Positions 1 through 7,040 of a stretch of 64,000 bases of DNA are shown in pieces. Positions within the stretch are counted from its first letter, which is position 1. Each line of letters begins with the position of its first letter. Under the pieces are notes generated by a model, which ran no database searches, had not been told where the DNA came from, and saw only the letters and a program-made list of their open reading frames with translations. The stretch comes from Lysobacter sp. K5869 (GTDB lineage Bacteria; Pseudomonadota; Gammaproteobacteria; Xanthomonadales; Xanthomonadaceae): NCBI RefSeq assembly GCF_018847975.1, contig NZ_CP072597.1, forward strand, positions 4,565,001 through 4,629,000. Direction: 5' to 3'. The position numbers were made by a program, and so were the translations under genes.

Positions 1-101
1 TCGGCACCGCCGGCGGCACCCAGCCGCACAACAACCTCATGCCCACCCTGGCGATCCAGTTCTGCATCGCCACCTCGGGCGTGTATCCCTCGCAGGGCTG
101 A
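1..101 (+). CDS. Tail-collar (Mdp-type) protein, C-terminal end only
   Basis: The window opens inside this gene. Only the last 32 residues are visible, from codon position 3 to the TGA at 99-101. The end, with the motifs NNLMPTLAIQFCIA and GVYPSQG, closely parallels the end of the next protein (RQPYLATNFCIALQGVFP). That is the typical C-terminus of phage tail-collar domain proteins of the microcystin-dependent-protein (Mdp) type. It is therefore read as the upstream paralogue in a tandem collar-protein cluster. No function beyond family membership can be given from the fragment. Confidence 0.7.
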   Translation, partial: GTAGGTQPHNNLMPTLAIQFCIATSGVYPSQG

Positions 102-167
102 CGCGAGCGCGGTTCTTGCGGCCGCCGCCGTACGGCGCGGCCCGACATCGATCAAGAGGAAGTACCC

Positions 168-695
168 ATGACCGAACCATACATCGGCGAAATCCAGATC
201 TTCGGCTTCAACTTCGCGCCGCGCGGGTGGGCCCCGTGCACCGGCGCGCTGATGCCGATCCAACAAAACACCGCGCTGTTCGCGCTGCTGGGCACCACCT
301 ACGGCGGCGACGGCAAGACCACCTACCAGTTGCCCAACCTGGTCAACCGCGCGGCCTGCCGCCAGGGCCAGGGGCCGGGCCTGAGCAATTACACGCTGGG
401 CGAGACGGTCGGCAGCGACAGCGTCACCCTGACCTCGAACGAAATGCCGACGCACAACCACTTCATCCAGACCTACAACCAGAACGACGTCGGCAAGCGC
501 TCGGGCACGCCCAGCACCAACAACTGCCTCGGCTCGCCGACCAGCTTCGCCTTCGCCGGCGTGCCCGCCAACGCGCCGTTCGCGCCGACGATGCTGCAAC
601 CCACCGGCGGCGGCGGCCCGCACGAGAACCGCCAGCCCTACCTCGCGACGAATTTCTGCATCGCGCTGCAGGGCGTGTTCCCGGCGTTCCCGTGA
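168..695 (+). CDS. Tail-collar domain protein, Mdp family
   Basis: The 175-residue protein starts MTEPYIGEIQIFGFNFAPRG and carries the tail-collar domain near the N-terminus (GWAPCTGALMPIQQN, LLGTTYGGDGKTTYQLPNL). A glycine-rich, polar C-terminal part ends in NFCIALQGVFP. The ATG is preceded by a good ribosome site (AGAGGAAG). Chromosomal members of this family occur in tandem sets in many soil bacteria outside prophages, and their role is not established. A near-identical end belongs to the gene just upstream, and a GNAT gene follows after 2 bases, so the three probably form one operon. No signal peptide is visible. Family assignment is firm; function is unknown. Confidence 0.85.
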   Translation: MTEPYIGEIQIFGFNFAPRGWAPCTGALMPIQQNTALFALLGTTYGGDGKTTYQLPNLVNRAACRQGQGPGLSNYTLGETVGSDSVTLTSNEMPTHNHFIQTYNQNDVGKRSGTPSTNNCLGSPTSFAFAGVPANAPFAPTMLQPTGGGGPHENRQPYLATNFCIALQGVFPAFP

Positions 696-697
696 CC

Positions 698-1261
698 ATG
701 CAAGCCGCGCTCTCCACCGCGCCGCCGCTGGCGTTCCCGCCGCCTCGCGCCGGCCGCCTGGACCTTCCCGCGCCCCTGGAGGGGCGCGGGATCGGCCTGC
801 GTTGCGCCGTCGACGCCGACATCGCCTGGCTGCGCGCGCTGTACCGGCAACTGCGCGCGCACGAATTCGCGCCGATGGGCTGGCCGCCGCAAGCGCTGGC
901 GGCGTTCCTCGATCAACAGTTCGCGATGCAGCACCTGCACTACACCCGCCACTACGAACGCGCCGAGTTCCTGGTGGTGGAACGCGACGGCGCGCCGGTG
1001 GGCCGGCTGTACCTGCAGCGCAGCGCGCCGGAGCATTTGCTGGTCGACATCAGCCTGGACGCGCGCGTGCGCGGCGAAGGCATCGGCGGCGCGCTGATCC
1101 GCTGGGCGCAGGACGAAGCCCACGCGCGCGGACGCGGCATGCGCCTGCACGTGGAGCACGGCAACCACGGCGCGCGCCGGCTGTACGAACGGCTGGGCTT
1201 CGCCGTGGCGGACACGCTGCCGACCCATGCGCTGATGCGCTGGGACGCGGACTTGCGTTGA
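698..1261 (+). CDS. GNAT family N-acetyltransferase
   Basis: This is a 187-residue protein of the GNAT fold. Residues from about 30 (GIGLRCAVDADIAWLRALY) to the end cover a single domain. The acetyl-CoA-binding loop is the segment ARVRGEGIGGALIRWAQDEA, an R-G-x-G-x-G/A type motif. The C-terminal ARRLYERLGFAV segment is typical of the family. The ATG lies 2 bases after the stop of the tail-collar gene, so translation is probably coupled. A longer reading frame upstream overlaps the collar gene and is not used. A GNAT gene downstream of tandem Mdp-type collar genes is a recurrent arrangement, which suggests it modifies, or works with, the collar proteins. The substrate is unknown. Confidence 0.85.
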   Translation: MQAALSTAPPLAFPPPRAGRLDLPAPLEGRGIGLRCAVDADIAWLRALYRQLRAHEFAPMGWPPQALAAFLDQQFAMQHLHYTRHYERAEFLVVERDGAPVGRLYLQRSAPEHLLVDISLDARVRGEGIGGALIRWAQDEAHARGRGMRLHVEHGNHGARRLYERLGFAVADTLPTHALMRWDADLR

Positions 1262-1405
1262 GCGCCGCCGCGGGCGGCGCCAAGGAAGGAACGGGGAAGA
1301 CCATCGCGCCGGCCCGAGCCGGCGGAGCGGCGCTGCGCGGATGCCGGCAGCGATCCGGCGCGCACGCGGCCGGCGCGGACTACGCCGCGCGGCCGCCGCG
1401 TTCGC

Positions 1406-1699
1406 TCAGTTGAACACGGCCTGGTAGAGAAAGCCCTCGCGCTCGCGCGCGACCGGCACCAGGAAGATGCCGACCTCGCCGATCGAGGCGTGGCGCATCA
1501 CATACGTCTGCTGCGGGAACAGGAACGCCGAGCCGTTGCGGAACAACAGCGAGAACGGCACCCGCGCCGACATCGGCTGCGGCTGGGTGCTCAGCGCGCG
1601 CGCTTCGACCAACACGAACGGCACCTCGCCGTCGTTGATCTGCGCGGCGTAGGTCTCGTTCACGTGCGGAGCGAAGTGGTCGAGCGTCAACAAATCCAT
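1406..1699 (-). CDS. DUF6916 family protein
   Basis: This is a 97-residue cytoplasmic-looking protein beginning MDLLTLDHFAPHVNETYAAQ. It has a compact beta-rich pattern (FVLVEARAL, VPFSLLFRNG, AFLFPQQTYVM, IGIFLVPV-like strands) and ends in a tyrosine/phenylalanine-rich tail (GFLYQAVFN). The pattern fits the DUF6916 family, which is repeatedly found next to Mdp-type tail-collar genes. Its convergent position at the end of the collar/GNAT cluster supports this. Longer upstream starts in the same frame run into a repeat-rich region and are not credible. Its biochemical role is unknown; I infer a shared role with the collar proteins. Confidence 0.7.
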   Translation of the reverse strand: MDLLTLDHFAPHVNETYAAQINDGEVPFVLVEARALSTQPQPMSARVPFSLLFRNGSAFLFPQQTYVMRHASIGEVGIFLVPVAREREGFLYQAVFN

Positions 1700-2221
1700 C
1701 GATGCGGGCCTCCCCAAAAGCCGAGGCCGCATCCTCTCCGCGACGGCGCGCGGATGCAAGCCCCGGGTGCGCGGCGCAGGGCGTTCGCCGACCGGCGGCG
1801 GTGAGCGCGTTCGGGCGGAAGGCCGCGCGGGCAAAGATAAGTAAAGAGGAACGAGTGAAGAGGAACGAGAAACCAGTAGAAGCCGCTCTACTCGTTCTTC
1901 GTTTCTCTTCACTGGTTCCTGCCTCACTCGGCTCGCACCGGCCGCGGCGGCGCAGATCGATGCGTCTGCGCCCGCCGCGGCCGGCCGATACCAGGGAACT
2001 GCCGCCGTCGCCGCGCCCGGCGGCGACTGCCCGCGCGCCCGGCGCGGCCGTCACCACGACGAGACGGCCGGCGGAGCGTCCGCGCCAGCGCGCAGGGCGC
2101 GCGCCGCGACGGCGGCATCGGCTCGCGCGCCTTGCGCCGGGAGCCGTCCCCTCCCCCGCACCCGCGGGGAACCGCTGGCGCCGCCGCATCGCGCGGCGAC
2201 GCCGAAAACCCGCAGCGGCGC
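1700..2221. other. Gene-free stretch between DUF6916 and an Ig-like protein gene
   Basis: No convincing gene is present. Open frames here are GC-driven shadows. The only structure seen is the imperfect inverted repeat at 1848-1919. Bases 1840-1930 are clearly less GC-rich than the flanks. Confidence 0.6.
1848..1919. repeat. Inverted repeat built from 7-bp words
   Basis: Left arm 1848-1879 and right arm 1888-1919 are 32 bases each and complementary at 27 of 32 positions, around an 8-base loop. The left arm reads as consecutive 7-mers (AGAGGAA, CGAGTGA, AGAGGAA, CGAGAAA), so it looks derived from a heptamer tandem repeat. Two other loci in the window (11979-12073 and 16948-17158) have the same design with different heptamers. 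Confidence 0.75.
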
Positions 2222-2779
2222 TTACAAAGCGGCCGCCGCCGTCGCCGGCAACGCGCGTTCGCGGATCGCGGTCACCGCGACCACCGCCTCGACGCTTTCG
2301 CCGCCGGCCTGCACCCGATAGGTGTAGGTGTCGACGCCGGCGAAGCCCGGATCGGGCCGATACGTCGCGCGATCGCGCTCGATCGTGACCCGCCCGTGGC
2401 GCGGCGCCTGGGCGAGGCTGTAACGCAGCGGCGCGCCGCTGCCGGCGGCGCCGCGCAGCACGATGGTCGAATCCGCGCCGTCGACGCTGTGGGTGACCAC
2501 ATCGCCCGCGTGCAGCGGCTCGAACCGGCGCAGCCGCGCCAGTTCGCGCGCGATCGGCGCCAAGGCCGCATCGCGTTCGCGCTGCGCCGGCTCGACGCGC
2601 GCGCGGCCGGCTTCGCGTTCGGCGTCCGTTCGCGCCTCCTGCGACGCGGCCGAGGCCAACTGACTCAGGGAAAGACCGAGAAGCCCATCCTCCGACTGCG
2701 GGGCGCCGATCGCGCCCGCTCCCAGCGCGAGAAGCGCCAGGCCGATCGCGAGGGGCCCCTGGATACTCTTGTACGGCAT
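2222..2779 (-). CDS. Exported protein with a cadherin/Ig-like domain
   Basis: This is a 185-residue protein with a signal peptide (residues 1-25, MPYKSIQGPLAIGLALLALG then an AIGA region). A charged helical stretch follows (about 45-85, rich in Arg/Glu/Ala). Then comes one Ig/cadherin-like domain (about 90-175) with the motifs HSVDGADSTIVLRGAAGSG, APRHGRVTIE, and YRPDPGFAGVDTYTYRV. The last of these is the hallmark of tandem Ig-like repeats in bacterial surface proteins. The start is fixed by AAGGAG six bases upstream; longer frames to 3061 lack support. It stands alone with no operon partner. A role in surface adhesion or protein binding is an inference from the fold. Confidence 0.75.
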   Translation of the reverse strand: MPYKSIQGPLAIGLALLALGAGAIGAPQSEDGLLGLSLSQLASAASQEARTDAEREAGRARVEPAQRERDAALAPIARELARLRRFEPLHAGDVVTHSVDGADSTIVLRGAAGSGAPLRYSLAQAPRHGRVTIERDRATYRPDPGFAGVDTYTYRVQAGGESVEAVVAVTAIRERALPATAAAAL

Positions 2780-3064
2780 GCCAACTCCTTCTGGTGGTGT
2801 CGAGTACGAAGACTCCGGACCGCGCATCCGTGCGCGCATCGCCGTTGCGAACGCGATCCTGGCTTGGGTCCGGACCCGTTCGCGAAGGTGTATCGCCAAC
2901 GGGAAAGCATGATCGCAGCAAGGCGTCGCAGGGGCCGAGACCGGGCGCGAACGCGGTCGAAAAAAGCGCGATCCGGCGGATGTTTTTTCGCTGCGGGCAA
3001 CGCGTGGAATCGCGCGCTCCGCAAGCGCCGCCGCGGATCGGACGCACGAACGCCCGGGCAAAGA

Positions 3065-3090
3065 AAAAGCCCGCCGAAGCGGGCTTTTTC
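3065..3090 (-). terminator. Intrinsic terminator after the DUF1993 gene
   Basis: The hairpin AAGCCCGC / GCGGGCTT has a short loop and is flanked by A5 and T5 runs, so it can work on both strands. It lies 26 bases beyond the stop of the DUF1993 gene on the minus strand. Confidence 0.85.
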
Positions 3091-3115
3091 TACCACTCGG
3101 CGCGAACGCCCGGGC

Positions 3116-3625
3116 TCAGTATTCGCCCATGAAATCGCGCTTGCCGATGTCCATGCCATTGTTGCGCAAGATCGCGTACGCGGTGGTCGCATGGAAGAAG
3201 AACTGCGGCAGGCCGTAATGCACCAGGTAGTCGTGGCCGCTGAAGCGACGCTCCTTCGGCGTGCCCGCGCGCAGCACGATCTCGCGATCGTGCGCGCCCT
3301 CGAACAAGGCCGGTTCCAGGCTCTCCAGGAACTCGCGGGTCTTCGCCACCCGCGCCAGCAATTCGTCGAAGCTGCGCTCGCTGTCGTCGTAGGCCGGCAC
3401 CGCCACGTCGGCCAGGCGCGCGCCGATGCCCTTGGCGAAATCGCAGGCGATCTGCACCTGACGCAGCAGCGGGAACATGTCGGGGAACAGGCGCGCCTGC
3501 AGATAGGCGTCGGCGTCGATCTTGCGCTCGGCGGCGTGGGCCTGGGTGCGGGCGAGGATCGTGGACAGGCTGCCGAGCAATTGCTGCAGCACCGGGACGC
3601 TGGCGGTGTACATCGAAACGGTCAT
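3116..3625 (-). CDS. DUF1993 family protein
   Basis: This is a 169-residue protein beginning MTVSMYTASVPVLQQLLGSL, the characteristic opening of DUF1993 proteins. It is all-helical in appearance. Conserved features are the FPDMFPLLRQVQIACDFAKG helix, the FDELLARVAKTREFLESL helix and the ending HYGLPQFFFHATTAYAILR. This DinB-like four-helix family has no established activity. The ATG chosen begins the conserved N-terminus; the frame to 3787 has no family similarity. An intrinsic terminator follows. It is probably monocistronic. Its nearest neighbour upstream on the same strand is soxR, but about 170 bases separate them. Confidence 0.9.
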   Translation of the reverse strand: MTVSMYTASVPVLQQLLGSLSTILARTQAHAAERKIDADAYLQARLFPDMFPLLRQVQIACDFAKGIGARLADVAVPAYDDSERSFDELLARVAKTREFLESLEPALFEGAHDREIVLRAGTPKERRFSGHDYLVHYGLPQFFFHATTAYAILRNNGMDIGKRDFMGEY

Positions 3626-3793
3626 GGCGGAACCGGGTTGGGAAGGATGGCGCCTATGGTAAGGCCTGCGGGGCGAGGCGGCACGAAAGCATCGGCGCCG
3701 CAGTGCCGCGACTGGAAGCCCGCGGCTCGGAACCCGCGATCCTCGCGCCAGGAATTTCGGATCCGACGGATTCCTTTCGCTCCGCAATGAACT

Positions 3794-4282
3794 TCACTCG
3801 TCCTGTCGCTTGCCGCGCCGCTTGCCCCGGCTCTCCTTCAACGCCGCCGCCCAGCGTTGCGCACCGGTGCCCTGACCGCCCAACGCATCCTCGGGATTGG
3901 CCAAGCGGCAACGGTCCAGCGACAGGCAACCGCAACCGATGCACTGATCCAAGGTGTCGCGCATCAAGGTCAGATGGGCGATGCGTTGCTCCAACTCGTC
4001 TTTCCACGCCGCCGACAGTCGGCTCCAGTCGGCGCGCGTGGGCACGCGCGAATCGGGCAGCGTTTCCAAGGCTTCGCGGATCGTCGCCAGCGGCATGCCC
4101 ACGCGTTGCGCGACCCGGATCACCGCGATCCGGCGCAACGTGTCGCGGCTGTAGCGGCGCTGATTGCCGGCGGTGCGCACGCTGTGGATCAACCCCTTGG
4201 CCTCGTAGAAATGCAGCGCCGACACCGCCACGCCGGAGCGCTCGGCCACCTGCCCCACGCTCAATTCCATCGCCACGCTCAT
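3794..4282 (-). CDS. soxR: Redox-sensitive MerR-family activator SoxR
   Basis: This is a 162-residue MerR-family regulator. The N-terminal winged-helix domain is near the SoxR consensus (ELSVGQVAERSGVAVSALHF, YEAKGLI, GNQRRYSRDTLRRIAVI). A dimerization helix follows, then the [2Fe-2S] cluster motif CIGCGCLSLDRC (Cys114, 117, 119, 125). In this family, oxidation of the cluster by redox-cycling compounds or nitric oxide converts DNA-bound SoxR into an activator. The start MSVAMELS is chosen; MELS four codons later is also possible. It is divergent from an oxidoreductase/MFS pair, with a MerR-type promoter between them, so those genes are its likely targets. There is no soxS here, as in most non-enteric bacteria. 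Confidence 0.95.
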   Translation of the reverse strand: MSVAMELSVGQVAERSGVAVSALHFYEAKGLIHSVRTAGNQRRYSRDTLRRIAVIRVAQRVGMPLATIREALETLPDSRVPTRADWSRLSAAWKDELEQRIAHLTLMRDTLDQCIGCGCLSLDRCRLANPEDALGGQGTGAQRWAAALKESRGKRRGKRQDE

Positions 4283-4344
4283 GCATCGCCTCGCTTCGGG
4301 CCGGGGGTGCGGCAAAACACCGCGCAGAAATCGCGCGCACCCTA

Positions 4345-4375
4345 TTGACCTCAACTTAAGTCAAGGTTCTATGCT
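4345..4375 (+). promoter_or_regulatory. SoxR-box promoter for the oxidoreductase/MFS genes
   Basis: The -35 TTGACC (4345-4350) and -10 TATGCT (4370-4375) are separated by 19 bases, the over-long spacer typical of MerR-family targets. The spacer holds the imperfect palindrome CCTCAACTTAAGTCAAGG (4349-4366). This closely resembles the enterobacterial soxS operator, with its CCTCAA...TTGAGG ends and central TTAA. It lies between soxR and the quinone oxidoreductase gene. Confidence 0.9.
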
Positions 4376-4403
4376 GCGCTCGGTCTCACAAAGGCGTCAA
4401 GTC

Positions 4404-5387
4404 ATGGCTTCGCAACGCAACGCGAACGAATCCTCACCTTCCCCCAAGGTCAAGGCCGTCGTGTTCGACCGCTACGGCGCGCCGGAAGTGCTGCGCGCGG
4501 TCGAGCTGCCGATGCCGCAAGCCGCGCCCGGCGAAATCCGCGTGCGCGTGCGCGCGGCCGGCGTGCGGCCGAGCGACATCGCGCTGCGCAGCGGTTTGAG
4601 CGCGCGCGGCGGCAACGACGGCCGCGCGCGTTTCCCGCGCCGGCTCGGCAACGAGTTCGCCGGCGTGGTCGATCAAGTCGGCGCGGGCGTCGCCGAGTTC
4701 GCGGTCGGTGACGAAGTGATGGGCTGGGCCGCGGCGATGAGCTACGCCGAAGCGCTGACCGTGCCCGCCGAGCAAGCGGTGCACAAGCCGCACACGATGA
4801 CCTGGGCGGTCGCCGGCGCCCTGCCCTCGACCGGCCAGACTGCGCACGCTGCGCTGCGCCAGCTCGGCGTGCGGGCCGGCCACACTGTGCTGATCCACGG
4901 CGCCGCCGGCGCGCTCGGCTGCGTCGCCGTGCAACTGGCGGTGGCCTGGGGCGCGCGCGTGATCGGCAGCGCCGCCGCGGACGATCACGATTACCTGCGC
5001 ACGCTCGGCGCGCTGCCCGTGGCCGACGACGCGAGCGGCGTCGAGCACGCCCGCGCGCTGGCCCCGCACGGCATCGATGCGTTGTTCGACACCTGCGGCC
5101 ACGTCGATTTCGCGCCATGGCTGGCGCTGGCCGCGCCGCAACGCGCGTTGAGCCTGTCGCGGCGTTACGGCTTGGCCGAACTGCGCAGCCAGCGCAGCCG
5201 CGAACGTCTGGCCGAACTGGTCGCGATGCACCAGCGCCACGGCCTGATGGTGCCGGTGCGCGAAATGTTCCCGCTGACCCGCGCCGCCGAAGCGCACCGC
5301 GCGGTCGAGCGCGGCCCGGCGCGCGGCAAGGTGGTGCTGATGGTCTACGAGGCCATGCCGCTGTCGCTGCTGAGGCTCAGCGCATGA
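4404..5387 (+). CDS. Zinc-free quinone oxidoreductase (MDR family), SoxR target
   Basis: This is a 327-residue medium-chain dehydrogenase/reductase. The N-terminal GroES-like domain (about 18-130) includes LGNEFAGVVDQVGAGVAEF. The Rossmann domain carries the nucleotide motif HGAAGALGCVAVQLA, the A-x-x-G-x-x-G type of NADPH-dependent quinone reductases. The zinc-binding cysteines of alcohol dehydrogenases are absent. The C-terminus (RGKVVLMV) is typical of the family. It is transcribed from the SoxR-box promoter and overlaps ATGA with the next frame. This supports a role in handling quinones or other redox-cycling compounds, together with the downstream exporter. The exact substrate is unknown. 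Confidence 0.88.
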   Translation: MASQRNANESSPSPKVKAVVFDRYGAPEVLRAVELPMPQAAPGEIRVRVRAAGVRPSDIALRSGLSARGGNDGRARFPRRLGNEFAGVVDQVGAGVAEFAVGDEVMGWAAAMSYAEALTVPAEQAVHKPHTMTWAVAGALPSTGQTAHAALRQLGVRAGHTVLIHGAAGALGCVAVQLAVAWGARVIGSAAADDHDYLRTLGALPVADDASGVEHARALAPHGIDALFDTCGHVDFAPWLALAAPQRALSLSRRYGLAELRSQRSRERLAELVAMHQRHGLMVPVREMFPLTRAAEAHRAVERGPARGKVVLMVYEAMPLSLLRLSA

Positions 5388-5427
5388 GCGAACGCGGCGG
5401 CGAAGCGGGCGGCGCGCACGCGCGGAC

Positions 5428-5506
5428 GTTGTCGGGAGAGCCTTCGGAGTCGATGGGCCATGTGATCGGGTCGCAGGGCGCCGGGGCCGAGGGCTCTCCT
5501 TACAAC
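5428..5506 (+). other. Long hairpin 1 before the MFS transporter
   Basis: Bases 5428-5447 pair with 5487-5506 over 20 positions with one mismatch and two G-T wobbles (for example GGAGAGCC with GGCTCTCC, and GTTGT with ACAAC). They enclose a 39-base loop. The structure sits between the oxidoreductase stop and the conserved start of the MFS protein. Confidence 0.75.
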
Positions 5507-5518
5507 CTCCACGACGAG

Positions 5519-5619
5519 GCGCCGCCTCGCACGGACGCTTCCGTTCCGGTCCCCGACGAACGCATGCTGGCGCGGCGGAGCGGATCGGCCGGAACGGGAG
5601 CGCCCGTGCGAGGCGGGGC
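5519..5619 (+). other. Long hairpin 2 before the MFS transporter
   Basis: Bases 5519-5547 pair with 5591-5619 over 29 positions with two mismatches and one wobble (core GCCTCGCACG with CGTGCGAGGC). They enclose a 43-base loop. Outer bases (CGACG with CGTCG) may extend it. Together with hairpin 1 it fills almost the whole spacer before the MFS gene. Confidence 0.75.
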
Positions 5620-5647
5620 GTCGGCGCAAGACGTGTTAGAAGACAGC

Positions 5648-7030
5648 GTGCCCTATACCGACGACACGCAAACACCGCCGCGCGAAAGCCTGTTCGCCCC
5701 GCGCTACCGCGGCCTCACCGTCGGCGCGGTCGCGCTGGTCAGCTTGGTCGGCTTCGAGGCGCTGGCGGTGACCACGGCGATGCCGACCGTGGCGCGCGCG
5801 CTCGACGGCTTGCCGCTGTACGCGCTCGCCTTCGCCGGAACGCTCGCCGCCAGCGTGGTCGGCATGGTCGCCGCCGGCCCCTGGGCCGACGCGCGCGGTC
5901 CCGGCGGGCCGCTGCGCCACGGCATCGCCTGGTTCGCGCTCGGGCTGATCGTGGCCGGGCTGGCGCCGTCGATGGGTTGGCTGATCGCCGGACGCATCGT
6001 GCAGGGCTTCGGCGGCGGCTTGATCTCGGTGGCGCTGTACGTGGTGGTCGGGCGGGTCTATCCGCCGGCGCTGCGGGTCAAGATCTTCGCCGCGTTCGCC
6101 GCCGCGTGGGTGTTGCCGGCGATCGTCGGCCCTGCGATCAGCGGCGCCATCGTCGAACACGTCGGCTGGCGCTGGGTGTTCCTGTCGGTGCCGCTGGTGG
6201 CGGCGCTGGCCGCGTGCTGGGTGCTGCCGTCGCTGCGCGGGCTGGGCCCGATCGCCGAGGCCGAACCGGCGCGCCCCGGCGACGCGATGCGCTTGCCGTG
6301 GGCGGTGCTCGCCACCGCCAGCCTGCTGGCGCTGCATTACGGCGGCCAGCGCAGCGGCTGGACCGCGCTGGCGTGGCTGCTGCCCGCGGCGCTCGCGCTG
6401 ACGCTGGCGGCCTCGCGCCTGCTCCCGCCCGGCGCGCTGCGCGCCGCGCGCGGGCTGCCCACCGTGGTCTCGCTGCGCGGCATCGCCGCCGGCGCGTATT
6501 TCCTCACCGAGGCCTACATCCCGCTGCTGCTGTCGTCCGAACGCGGCCTGTCGCCGACCTGGGCCGGCGCGGTGCTGACCCTCGGCGCGATCGGCTGGTC
6601 CACCGGCTCGTGGCTGCGCGGCCGCAACGCGCACCCGCGCCGGCCGTGGCGCTATCTGCAAGCCGGCATGGCGATGATCGCGCTGGGCGTGACCGCGATC
6701 GCCGCGCTGGCGCTGCTGCGCGCGCCGATCGCGCTCGGCATCGCCGGCTGGATCGTTTCGGGGCTGGGCATGGGCCTGATCTATCCGACCCTGTCGGTGC
6801 TGATGCTGGAACTGTCGCCGCCGCAGGAACAAGGGCGCAATTCCTCGGCGCTGCACCTAGGCGATGCGATGTACACCGCCGCCGCGCTGGCGCTCGGCGG
6901 CTCGGTGTTCGCGGCCTTGCTGAGCCGCTCGCACACCTTGGCCTATGTGTGCGGCTTCGCCATCGCGTTCGCGTTGGCGGCCTTGGGGCTGATGCTGGCG
7001 GCGCGGGTGCGGGTACTGCCGCGGGCTTGA
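5648..7030 (+). CDS. MFS efflux transporter in the SoxR-controlled operon
   Basis: This is a roughly 460-residue major facilitator with about 12 hydrophobic helices starting near the GLTVGAVALVSLVGFEALAV segment. The loop 2-3 motif is GPWADARGP, and the GRIVQGFGGGLISVALYVV segment is typical of DHA-type drug exporters. I chose the GTG at 5648 (then PYTDDTQTPPRESLF) because it sits just before the conserved core. The same frame is open back to an ATG at 5384 that overlaps the oxidoreductase stop. That would add 88 low-complexity residues encoded by the two large hairpins. Its position after a SoxR-driven quinone reductase suggests export of redox-active compounds; the substrate is not known. 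Confidence 0.8.
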   Translation: MPYTDDTQTPPRESLFAPRYRGLTVGAVALVSLVGFEALAVTTAMPTVARALDGLPLYALAFAGTLAASVVGMVAAGPWADARGPGGPLRHGIAWFALGLIVAGLAPSMGWLIAGRIVQGFGGGLISVALYVVVGRVYPPALRVKIFAAFAAAWVLPAIVGPAISGAIVEHVGWRWVFLSVPLVAALAACWVLPSLRGLGPIAEAEPARPGDAMRLPWAVLATASLLALHYGGQRSGWTALAWLLPAALALTLAASRLLPPGALRAARGLPTVVSLRGIAAGAYFLTEAYIPLLLSSERGLSPTWAGAVLTLGAIGWSTGSWLRGRNAHPRRPWRYLQAGMAMIALGVTAIAALALLRAPIALGIAGWIVSGLGMGLIYPTLSVLMLELSPPQEQGRNSSALHLGDAMYTAAALALGGSVFAALLSRSHTLAYVCGFAIAFALAALGLMLAARVRVLPRA

Positions 7031-7040
7031 ACGCCGCGCT

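Noticed and set aside
1..1261. Prophage, suggested by tail-collar proteins
   Set aside because: No capsid, terminase, integrase or lysis genes are seen. The collar genes are of the Mdp type that occurs outside prophages, with GNAT and DUF6916 neighbours. The region left of the window is unseen, so this is not final.
5384..5647. N-terminal extension of the MFS protein from the ATG overlapping the oxidoreductase stop
   Set aside because: It would be encoded by two large hairpins and is low-complexity, ahead of the conserved MFS core. It is kept only as an alternative start.
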